A stretch of DNA of 10,541 nucleotides. Origin: XYB2-FULL-45-11 sp964360375 (lineage in GTDB: Bacteria > Patescibacteriota > Patescibacteriia > UBA9934 > GWF2-40-263). The stretch spans positions 1-10,541 of the forward strand of contig CAYHWG010000036.1 of the NCBI GenBank assembly GCA_964360375.1, read 5' to 3'. Position 1 is the first letter of the stretch; every line of letters begins with the position of its first letter. The position numbers and the translations under genes were made by a program. Below are positions 5,175 through 10,541 of the stretch, piece after piece. The notes beneath the pieces are model-generated. The model worked only from the letters and a program-made list of their open reading frames with translations. It was not told where the DNA came from and searched no databases.

Positions 5175-5975
5175 ATGTCCAACTTTCAAAAATACGCTTT
5201 CGCTGTGATTTCATTTCTTTTTCCTTTCCTCGTGACGGCAACAGTGCATGCTGCCACAACTCCCCTTTCCGCACTACAATCTGGTGATCTCATCCGAGGG
5301 GAAACGAACTCGTCCGTTTATTACTTCGGAGCCGATGGGATGCGATATGTTTTTCCGAATGAAAAAATCTTTTTCACTTGGGAAAAAGATTTTAAAAACG
5401 TAAAATGGATTTCTGACGCGCATCTTTCTCGTTTACAAATCGGCGGAAATGTCACGTACAGACCTGGTTCAAAATTGATTCGATTCGAAGGGGATCCGCG
5501 CGTCTATGCCATAAGTAAAAACGGAACCTTGCGCGCGATCCGATCGGAAGCAATCGCACAAGAATTATACGGAAAAAAATGGAGCATGGAACTCGATACC
5601 CTTCCCCCAAATTTATTTCGCAACTACTCTCTCGGCGATAAAATTAATCTTGCCTCACAATATTCCAAAGATGCGGAACAAAAAGAAATCAGATCGATTC
5701 AGGAAGACAAATCTCTTTTCGCTCCCACAATTGTACATATAGGAGATCAAGGGTATCTGGATCCAACCATCTACATAAAATCCGGTCGAGCGGTTCGTTT
5801 TCAAAACAATGGAACCATTCCTCATTCCGCAACAGAATGGAATCATATTTGGGGAAGTGGAACTCTTCATCCCGAAGAATCCTTCACAAAATACTTCTTT
5901 CAAAAAGGAACATGGTCGTATTACTCCATGTATGATGAAAAATCTAACGTTAGTGGTGCAATTGTCGTTGAATAA
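5175..5975 (+). CDS. Secreted cupredoxin-fold protein with CPR-type repeat domain (paralogue 1)
   Basis: A 266-residue exported protein. Residues 1-26 form a signal peptide (hydrophobic core AFAVISFLFPFLV, cleavage near VHA). Residues about 35-165 form a domain marked by SGDLIRGE, GADGMRYVFPNEK, FFTW and GNVTYRPG, seen in many Patescibacteria surface proteins. The C-terminus (about 190-266) has a cupredoxin-like beta pattern: IYIKSGRAVRFQNNG, PHSATEW, then FFQKGTWSYY and SGAIVV. The usual Cys-x-x-His-x-x-x-Met copper loop is absent: Cys is Tyr and no His follows, leaving only the first His (PHS). Copper binding is therefore doubtful. The start is ATG 5175, at the signal peptide; there is no clear ribosome-binding site. 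The next gene is a tandem paralogue. The role is unknown, probably at the cell surface. Confidence 0.8.
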   Translation: MSNFQKYAFAVISFLFPFLVTATVHAATTPLSALQSGDLIRGETNSSVYYFGADGMRYVFPNEKIFFTWEKDFKNVKWISDAHLSRLQIGGNVTYRPGSKLIRFEGDPRVYAISKNGTLRAIRSEAIAQELYGKKWSMELDTLPPNLFRNYSLGDKINLASQYSKDAEQKEIRSIQEDKSLFAPTIVHIGDQGYLDPTIYIKSGRAVRFQNNGTIPHSATEWNHIWGSGTLHPEESFTKYFFQKGTWSYYSMYDEKSNVSGAIVVE

Positions 5976-5990
5976 CGAACATGCTATCCT
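5962..5990 (+). promoter_or_regulatory. Possible promoter of the second cupredoxin-like gene
   Basis: TTGTCG (5962-5967), 17 nt, then TATCCT (5985-5990) preceded by TGC. This would give a leader of about 30 nt before the ATG at 6027. The match is only fair, and the gene could also be read through from upstream. Confidence 0.3.
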
Positions 5991-6026
5991 ATAACCATTC
6001 TTCATTTCTTCATTAACCTCTTCCTT

Positions 6027-6839
6027 ATGACAAAACGTCTTGTTTTGATCAGTGCGTCAGCCGTCCTTGCTATTTCTGTATTACTTTCAGGACTTGTGAC
6101 CATCACAAGCTCGGCACACGCCGGTTTACTGACAACGCTCGCCAATTTAAAATCGGGAGATCTTGTTCGTGGTGAAAGTTATTCTGCGGTCTATTTTTAC
6201 GGTGCAGACGGATTCCGCTATGTGTTTCCAAACGACAAAACATATTTCACGTGGTATCAAAATTTTGATTCTGTAAAATGGGTTTCCGATGCGGATCTTT
6301 CAAAAATTCAAATCGGTGGAAACATCACGTACAAACCAGGCGTACGCATGATCAAAATTAATTCAGATCCTCGTGTGTATGTCGTTTCAAAAGGTGGAAC
6401 CATTCGCGCAATCGCTTCTGAAAACGTTGCAAGTGCATTATACGGAGCAACATGGAATAAAATGATCGATGACGTACCAGATGGATTCTTCTCTAATTAT
6501 AAAATGGGTGGAAAAATTGATGACGCAAGCATGTTCAGTGTGAACGGCGAAAAATCTGATGCCGCAAATATTGGTGTCGATAAAACATTACAAGCACCCA
6601 CCGTCATCTCGCTTACAGATTCCGGTTACAGCCCAACGAATGTGACGATCAAAGTAGGAACTGTTGTAAAATTTATGAATAACGGATCCGCTAAACACAC
6701 CGCTTCTGATGACGCCGGCGATTGGGGAACAGGTACATTGAACGGTGGAGACAACTTCTCCCGCTACTTCAAACTTCCTGGAACATACCATTTCCATGAC
6801 GCCTATGGGGCAAGCAAAGGAACGATCAATGTGCAATAA
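6027..6839 (+). CDS. Secreted cupredoxin-fold protein with CPR-type repeat domain (paralogue 2)
   Basis: A 270-residue paralogue of the preceding gene with the same architecture. Residues 1-32 form a signal peptide (VLAISVLLSGLV core, cleavage near AHA). Next comes the domain with SGDLVRGES, GADGFRYVFPNDK, YFTWY and GNITYKPG (about 42-170). The C-terminal cupredoxin-like domain has VTIKVGTVVKFMNNG, KHTASDD, then PGTYHFHDAYGASKGTINV (about 195-270). The first His ligand position is kept, but the Cys of the second copper loop is replaced (Phe/His) and the Met is missing. A canonical type I copper site is therefore unlikely, although the His pair in YHFHD could bind something. It ends at a strong terminator, closing the rpiB-rpe unit. 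It is probably a tandem duplicate, already well diverged from its neighbour. Confidence 0.82.
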   Translation: MTKRLVLISASAVLAISVLLSGLVTITSSAHAGLLTTLANLKSGDLVRGESYSAVYFYGADGFRYVFPNDKTYFTWYQNFDSVKWVSDADLSKIQIGGNITYKPGVRMIKINSDPRVYVVSKGGTIRAIASENVASALYGATWNKMIDDVPDGFFSNYKMGGKIDDASMFSVNGEKSDAANIGVDKTLQAPTVISLTDSGYSPTNVTIKVGTVVKFMNNGSAKHTASDDAGDWGTGTLNGGDNFSRYFKLPGTYHFHDAYGASKGTINVQ

Positions 6840-6849
6840 ACTTCGAATA

Positions 6850-6886
6850 AAAAAATCCCGAATTCAAAAAGAGTTTGGGATTTTTT
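6850..6886 (+). terminator. Rho-independent terminator after the cupredoxin pair
   Basis: A 16-bp stem (6850-6865 with 6871-6886, two G-U wobbles) closes an AAAAA loop. The outer part is A-tract against T-tract (TTTTTT at 6881-6886). It begins 10 nt after the stop of the upstream gene. The A-tract on the other side makes it potentially bidirectional. Confidence 0.88.
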
Positions 6887-6916
6887 GTTATTTAGTGCTT
6901 TTCTTTTAGTGCTTTG

Positions 6917-6925
6917 TGTTACAAT
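6917..6925 (+). promoter_or_regulatory. Extended -10 promoter of the transketolase unit
   Basis: TGTTACAAT ends 9 nt before the ATG at 6935. The following spacer (ATCCTCACT) resembles that of rpiB (GTTCCCACT). Two direct copies of TTTAGTGCTTT (6891-6901 and 6905-6915) lie just upstream, over the -35 zone. The position predicts a leaderless or nearly leaderless mRNA and shows that in-frame codons upstream of 6935 are not coding. Confidence 0.65.
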
Positions 6926-6934
6926 ATCCTCACT

Positions 6935-7834
6935 ATGCTTCCATTCTCACTTGGACCGAAAGTCCGCCAACCACTTCACCTGCATGACAAAAAATTAAAA
7001 TCACTCGAAAAAAAAGCTGCGGAAATTCGTGAGGACTTAATTGATATGCTGGTCGAGGCAGGCTCCGGCCACAGCGCAGGACCGCTTGGCATGGCGGATA
7101 TTTTTACGGCATTGTACTTTCACGTGATGGTACACGATCCAAAAAAACCCATGTGGTCTGATCGTGATCGTTTAATTTTATCAAACGGTCACATTGTCCC
7201 GATCCGATACGCGACAATGGCACACGCAGGATATTTTCCAAAAAAAGAACTCATGACCCTTCGCAAACTCGGCAGTCGTCTACAAGGTCATCCGGAATAC
7301 GCATACATGCCAGCGCTTGAGACAACATCCGGCCCACTCGGATCCGGTTCCTCGCAAGCTGCAGGTATGGCATATGCTGCACTCATGGATCGCTCACCTT
7401 GGCGCGTTTATTGTTGTATGAGCGACGGCGAACTTGAAGAAGGTCAAAGCTGGGAAGCAATCCAATTTGCCGGCGTAAACAAACTGTATAATTTAACGAT
7501 GATCATTGATCGCAACAACATTCAGATCGATGGCCCAACAGAAGAAATCATGCCTCTTGAACCACTTGCCGCAAAATTTGAAGCATTTGGATTAAACGTC
7601 ATACGCTGCGCAGGCAATAATATTCGAGATTTCGTAACAGCAGTTGAACGAGCGCAAGCTGTCAGTGATAAATGCTCGGTGATTATCGCCGACACAATTC
7701 CAGGATACGGTGTTGATTTCATGGAATACGATTTTTCCTGGCACGGAAAACCGCCCGCAAAAGGTGACGAAGCCAAAAACTCCTTAAAAGCACTCAGAAC
7801 GTTATGGGGAAAAATTGAAAGCGAACACGAATAA
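6935..7834 (+). CDS. tkt: Transketolase, N-terminal (ThDP-binding) subunit
   Basis: The N half of a split transketolase, which moves two-carbon units between sugar phosphates in the non-oxidative pentose phosphate pathway. The 299-residue protein has GSGHSAGPLGMAD (H46), LSNGHIVPI, LQGHPEY, SGPLGSGSSQAAGMAYA, the diphosphate/metal motif SDGELEEGQSWEA (D164) continuing to IIDRNNIQIDG, and SWHGKPP near the end. The first Gly of the usual GDGE is Ser (S163). The start ATG 6935 is fixed by the -10 box 9 nt before it. The stop TAA (7832-7834) is followed directly by the 9-nt repeat array of the inserted four-helix-bundle cassette. The C subunit follows that cassette. Split transketolases are normal in Archaea and Patescibacteria, but an unrelated gene between the halves is unusual. 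Confidence 0.93.
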   Translation: MLPFSLGPKVRQPLHLHDKKLKSLEKKAAEIREDLIDMLVEAGSGHSAGPLGMADIFTALYFHVMVHDPKKPMWSDRDRLILSNGHIVPIRYATMAHAGYFPKKELMTLRKLGSRLQGHPEYAYMPALETTSGPLGSGSSQAAGMAYAALMDRSPWRVYCCMSDGELEEGQSWEAIQFAGVNKLYNLTMIIDRNNIQIDGPTEEIMPLEPLAAKFEAFGLNVIRCAGNNIRDFVTAVERAQAVSDKCSVIIADTIPGYGVDFMEYDFSWHGKPPAKGDEAKNSLKALRTLWGKIESEHE

Positions 7835-7870
7835 GGCGCAGATGGCACAGAGGGCTCAAAAGGTGCAAAG
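7835..7870 (+). repeat. Left array of 9-nt repeats
   Basis: Four units of consensus GGCGCAGAG lie in a row: GGCGCAGAT, GGCACAGAG, GGCTCAAAA, GGTGCAAAG. They start at the base after the transketolase-N stop codon and end 4 nt before the start of the four-helix-bundle gene. In that gene's frame they would read as AQ-rich tripeptides. Confidence 0.8.
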
Positions 7871-7874
7871 GGAT

Positions 7875-8255
7875 ATGATATACGAAAAACAACAACATAT
7901 TTCAACAAAGCCGTATCATTCTTTACTTGCTTGGAAAGAAGCACATGCACTTGTTCGACTTATTTATTCTTATTCAAACACATTTCCAAAGCACGAACTT
8001 TACGGCCTCACATCACAGTTACGTCGAGCAGCCGTTTCGGTTCCAACAAATATCGTCGAGGGCTATGCTCGTAAATCGATCGGAGAACTAAAATATTTTC
8101 TGAACATTGCAAAAGCATCGATGGCGGAATGTGAATATCTCACAGAACTCGCCCACGAACTCACTTACCTCACAGACACGAACTATTTGCAGCTGGAGGA
8201 TCAGAGAGCACGTGCATCATATCTGCTCAATCACTTTATTAAATCCAAACAGTAG
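7875..8255 (+). CDS. Four-helix-bundle protein (23S rRNA IVP / S23 family)
   Basis: A 126-residue helical protein of the family first found in intervening sequences of 23S rRNA, related in fold to the Avd accessory protein of diversity-generating retroelements. Its molecular role is not established. Conserved residues are visible: LLAWKEAHALVRLIY, FPKHELYGLTSQLRRAAVSVP, NIVEGYAR, and YFLNIAKASMAECEYL. The start ATG 7875 was chosen because the family begins shortly before the LLAWK helix. Earlier in-frame starts (ATG 7842, TTG 7815) would only add residues from the repeat array or from inside transketolase-N. AAAGG a few bases upstream is a weak ribosome-binding site. The gene sits alone between the two transketolase halves and is bounded by inverted 9-nt arrays, so it is probably a recent arrival rather than a pathway component. 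Confidence 0.88.
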   Translation: MIYEKQQHISTKPYHSLLAWKEAHALVRLIYSYSNTFPKHELYGLTSQLRRAAVSVPTNIVEGYARKSIGELKYFLNIAKASMAECEYLTELAHELTYLTDTNYLQLEDQRARASYLLNHFIKSKQ

Positions 8256-8267
8256 TTTCTAAAACAC

Positions 8268-8294
8268 CTCTGCGCCTTCTGCGCCCTTTGAGCC
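8268..8294 (-). repeat. Right array of 9-nt repeats, inverted
   Basis: Read on the minus strand, from the outer end inward, it gives GGCTCAAAG, GGCGCAGAA, GGCGCAGAG. These are the same 9-nt family as the left array but inverted, forming imperfect terminal inverted repeats around the four-helix-bundle gene. The transketolase-C ATG follows after two bases. Confidence 0.8.
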
Positions 8295-8296
8295 CT

Positions 8297-9481
8297 ATGA
8301 AACCCTCACATACCAAAGGCTTAAATCCCGCAATGTATCTCACCCGAAACCTCTTTGATACAAAATCGCTCAAACAAATCCCTACACGAAACGGGTACGG
8401 TGAGGGTGTGGTTGAGGCTGGTAAACGCGACAAAAATGTTGTCGTGCTTTGTTGTGATCTTACGGAGTCGACGCGTTCGGAAGCATTTAAAAAAGCGTTT
8501 CCGAATCGATTTGTACAGATGGGTGTTGCAGAACAATCCCTTGCATCGATCGGTGCTGGCATGGCGATGGTGGGAAAAGTTCCCTTTATTTCGAGTTATG
8601 CAACATTCTCGCCTGGGCGAAACTGGGAACAAATTCGCACGACGATCGCGCTTCAAAATTCAAACGTCAAAATCGCGGGTGCACACTCGGGATTATCTGT
8701 CGGTCCAGATGGAGCAACGCATCAGATGCTTGAAGATATCATTATCACGCGTGCTATTCCAAACATGACGGTTGAAGTTCCGTGCGACATGATCGAGACA
8801 CGTAAAACCACGCTTGCTGGGGCAAAAATGGTCGGACCTTTTTACTTTCGTTTTGCACGTGCAAACTCTCCTGTCTTTACAACCGAAAAAACACCGTTCA
8901 AACTCGGTACGGCGGAAGTTTTTCGATTTGGAAACGATCTCACGATCATCGCCGCTGGTCCGCTCCTGTATGAAGCTCTTGTCGCCGCAGAGATGTTATC
9001 GAAGGATCATGGCATTGAAGCACGTGTCATCAATTGCCATTCCATCAAGCCATTCGATGAGAAAACAATCGTCGCGGCCGCAAAAGAAACAGGAGCTGTT
9101 GTGACCGTCGAAGAAGGACAGGTGCACGGAGGACTCGCCGGAGTCGTTTGCGAAACACTCGCCCTCACGAACCCTGTTCCCATTGAACGTATCGGCGTAC
9201 AAAATTTATTCGGAGAATCCGGAGAACCACGACAAGTACAAGAAGCGTTCGGTGTAACAGCTCCCTTCATCGCTCTTGCTTGTGACCGCGTGTTGCAACG
9301 CAAAATGGGAAATCCTGTTTCAAAAATACCTGCACACATTCAAGCCGCCGAAGAACAACGATTGCTCATGCGAGAATCTGTCATGAATGAAGCCTTATCA
9401 CGCGCACCTGTAAAATGGGGCGGGAAATCCGGCAGATCCGGCTCCGCCGGAAAACCGAATGTGCCAATGCACACAAAATAA
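8297..9481 (+). CDS. tkt: Transketolase, C-terminal subunit
   Basis: The C half of the split transketolase: pyrimidine-binding domain plus C-terminal regulatory-type domain. Together with the upstream subunit it forms the active ThDP enzyme. The 394-residue protein has IPTRNGYGEGVVEAG, VVLCCDLTESTRSEAF, the GVAEQ motif with the ThDP-activating Glu, FISSYATFSPGRNWEQIR, GAHSGLSVGPDGATHQMLEDI, and EVPCDMIE. The C-terminal domain reads IIAAGPLLYEA through VTVEEGQVHGGLAGVV and FGESGEPRQ. About 55 residues follow the usual end near VLQRK, finishing in a low-complexity GKSGRSGSAGKPN stretch. The start ATG 8297 gives KGLNPAMYLTRNLFD, as in relatives; ATG 8333 is an alternative. No Shine-Dalgarno sequence is visible because the cassette repeat abuts the start. 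The stop is 4 nt before the kinase gene. Confidence 0.93.
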   Translation: MKPSHTKGLNPAMYLTRNLFDTKSLKQIPTRNGYGEGVVEAGKRDKNVVVLCCDLTESTRSEAFKKAFPNRFVQMGVAEQSLASIGAGMAMVGKVPFISSYATFSPGRNWEQIRTTIALQNSNVKIAGAHSGLSVGPDGATHQMLEDIIITRAIPNMTVEVPCDMIETRKTTLAGAKMVGPFYFRFARANSPVFTTEKTPFKLGTAEVFRFGNDLTIIAAGPLLYEALVAAEMLSKDHGIEARVINCHSIKPFDEKTIVAAAKETGAVVTVEEGQVHGGLAGVVCETLALTNPVPIERIGVQNLFGESGEPRQVQEAFGVTAPFIALACDRVLQRKMGNPVSKIPAHIQAAEEQRLLMRESVMNEALSRAPVKWGGKSGRSGSAGKPNVPMHTK

Positions 9482-9485
9482 ACAT

Positions 9486-10454
9486 ATGTTCGATCTCATT
9501 GCTATAGGCGACATTAAACTCGACACGTTCGTTCTTCTCGACGATGCGAGCATTTCTTGCCAACTGAAAATGCCGGAATGTCAGCTTTGTCTTGAATATG
9601 GAGCTAAAATTGCAGTAAACGTTGTTGATTCACAAATTGCCGGCACTGCACCAAATGTAGCCGTTGGTCTTGCGCGCATGAAACTAAAAACAGCCGTCAT
9701 GAGCAATATGGGCATTGATGGAACACAGCAACTCGCCCTTTCAAAACTTACACAAGAAGGGGTCTCGACCAAATTCATTCGCACCATCAAGGATATTCCA
9801 AGCGCCTATTCCGTGATCCTCATGTTCAAAGGCGATCATACTGTTCTTGCATCACAAGCAAAACGCAAATATACCTTTCCAAAACCATTTCCAAAATCTA
9901 AATGGATTTTTGTTGGAGAGATGGGAAACACCTATGAAAAAATGTTTCGTGAAATTTCAACGTCCATAAAACGCGATCACACACAACTTGCGTTCAATCC
10001 TGGCACGATTCAAATCCAAGATCACAAAAAAGAATTGTTCGATTTAATCCGCGTGACGGCAATTCTCTTTGTAAATCTTCAAGAAGCACAAGCGATCACC
10101 AACGAAAAAACAGATGAAATTCATCATCTCGCAACAGCGCTTTGGAAACTCGGGGCAAAACGTGTGATTATTACAGACGGAAAAAACGGATCGTATGATT
10201 TTGACGGAGAAACACTTCTCCACTGTTCAATCTTTCCAGGAAAACTCATAGGAACTATCGGCGCAGGTGACGCATTTGCAACCGGCTATATCGGTGCACT
10301 CATGAAAATGACAAAAACACATCCTCTCGTCTGGGGCGCAATAAATTCCGCCTCTGTCATAGGACATGTGGGGCCAGAGGAAGGATTATTATCAGACACA
10401 AAAATTCTCGCACGTTTAAAAAAACATAAATCGTTTGGGCCGAAGAAAATTTAG
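9486..10454 (+). CDS. PfkB-family (ribokinase-like) sugar kinase
   Basis: An ATP-dependent carbohydrate or nucleoside kinase acting in the cytoplasm. The 322-residue protein opens with FDLIAIGDIKLDTFV and has the substrate-side motif AGTAPNVAVGLARMKLKTAVMSNMGIDG (usually GGxxxNxAxxLARLG). It also has IITDGKNGSYDFDGE and the PfkB signature TIGAGDAFATGY with catalytic base D262. Length is typical. The insert CLEYGAKI, rich in Cys nearby (CQLKMPECQLC), resembles other Patescibacteria kinases I recall, but the substrate cannot be read from sequence. Ribose, fructose-6-phosphate or a nucleoside are all possible. It lies 4 nt after transketolase-C, so it is co-transcribed and probably supplies a phosphorylated sugar to the same pathway. 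The start ATG 9486 matches the family N-terminus. The gene ends at a hairpin terminator. Confidence 0.88.
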   Translation: MFDLIAIGDIKLDTFVLLDDASISCQLKMPECQLCLEYGAKIAVNVVDSQIAGTAPNVAVGLARMKLKTAVMSNMGIDGTQQLALSKLTQEGVSTKFIRTIKDIPSAYSVILMFKGDHTVLASQAKRKYTFPKPFPKSKWIFVGEMGNTYEKMFREISTSIKRDHTQLAFNPGTIQIQDHKKELFDLIRVTAILFVNLQEAQAITNEKTDEIHHLATALWKLGAKRVIITDGKNGSYDFDGETLLHCSIFPGKLIGTIGAGDAFATGYIGALMKMTKTHPLVWGAINSASVIGHVGPEEGLLSDTKILARLKKHKSFGPKKI

Positions 10455-10461
10455 CAAAAGA

Positions 10462-10487
10462 AAAAAGCGGCTGCAAGGCTGCTTTTT
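10462..10487. terminator. Rho-independent terminator after the kinase gene, probably bidirectional
   Basis: A 10-bp stem AAAAAGCGGC (10462-10471) with GCTGCTTTTT (10478-10487) has one G-U pair and a 6-nt loop. It starts 7 nt after the kinase stop. The T-tract serves the plus strand. On the minus strand the hairpin is followed by TTTTTTCTTTT, so it could also end a convergent transcript from beyond the right edge. The remaining 10488-10541 is too short to assign. Confidence 0.8.
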
Positions 10488-10541
10488 AAAACGAAGAGAT
10501 TTGCGAGACGAGGAACGCGAACCCGCCATTCCGATTCCACC

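Larger units (their letters stand above)
7835..8294 (+). mobile_element. Putative four-helix-bundle cassette with inverted 9-nt repeat arrays
   Basis: A 460-bp unit made of a left array of four 9-nt units, the four-helix-bundle gene, and a right array of three units in inverted orientation. The left edge touches the transketolase-N stop codon, and the right edge is 2 nt from the transketolase-C start. No transposase is present, so any movement would need outside help. I recall that similar GCAGAGG-type repeats flank four-helix-bundle and GxxExxY genes in many bacteria. That this unit is mobile is an inference. Confidence 0.5.

Noticed and set aside
6914..6934. Upstream in-frame TTG start for transketolase-N (adds MCYNILT)
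   Set aside because: The added codons overlap the extended -10 box TGTTACAAT. The ATG at 6935 fits both the promoter and the family N-terminus.
7804..7874. Frameshifted single-gene transketolase broken by the insertion
   Set aside because: The N half ends with a normal stop after its domain and the C half begins with a normal family start. Split transketolases are usual in this group.
9459..9485. Earlier start for the PfkB kinase (adds MCQCTQNKH)
   Set aside because: It overlaps the end of transketolase-C. The family N-terminus begins at MFDLIAIGD (9486).
10488..10541. tRNA or tmRNA 3' end on the minus strand (contains GGGTTCGCGTT)
   Set aside because: The T-loop lacks the conserved A of GTTCRA, the stem has a mismatch, and no acceptor partner is in the window.

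Overview
The window looks like part of a small-genome candidate-phyla-radiation bacterium (Candidatus Patescibacteria). This is judged from remembered family patterns, not a search. Pointers are a long IleRS with HYGH and KLSKS signatures, a transketolase split into N and C halves, two paralogous secreted proteins with a GADGxRYVFPN-type domain fused to a cupredoxin fold, few Shine-Dalgarno sequences, and compact gene spacing. The phylum-level call is an inference, and nothing here supports a finer placement.

Layout. Positions 1-87 hold the start of a degraded Bro-N/DinD-like reading frame on the minus strand. Positions 121-157 hold the minus-strand terminator of the next unit. Positions 282-3720 are a minus-strand operon hicB-hicA-ileS in which each stop codon overlaps the next start as ATGA. 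A divergent intergenic region (3721-3862) holds two facing promoters. From 3863 the plus strand carries rpiB, rpe and two tandem cupredoxin-like secreted proteins, ending at a strong terminator (6850-6886). A second plus-strand unit follows: transketolase N half, a four-helix-bundle (23S rRNA IVP-like) gene, transketolase C half and a PfkB-family sugar kinase, ending at a hairpin at 10462-10487.

Function. RpiB, Rpe and the two transketolase subunits make up most of the non-oxidative pentose phosphate pathway: ribulose-5-P, ribose-5-P and xylulose-5-P interconversion plus two-carbon transfer. The PfkB kinase could feed a phosphorylated sugar or nucleoside into it. IleRS charges tRNA-Ile, and HicA/HicB form a toxin-antitoxin pair co-transcribed with it. 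The two secreted proteins sit between the two metabolic units and have no obvious link to them.

Most interesting points. (1) A dispersed palindromic element of about 40 bp is present four times. Two copies lie inside ileS in two different reading frames without breaking it. One copy follows the rpiB stop codon, with an open tail beyond it. One copy appears to supply the ribosome-binding site of rpe. (2) The four-helix-bundle gene is enclosed by inverted arrays of a 9-nt unit. The whole cassette fits between the stop codon of transketolase-N and 2 nt before the start of transketolase-C, so it looks like a mobile cassette. (3) Three transcription units share the arrangement TGnTANNNT, 9 nt, ATG, which predicts leaderless or nearly leaderless mRNAs. 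(4) Rpe, RpiB and both cupredoxin domains have substitutions at positions usually conserved for metal binding or catalysis.
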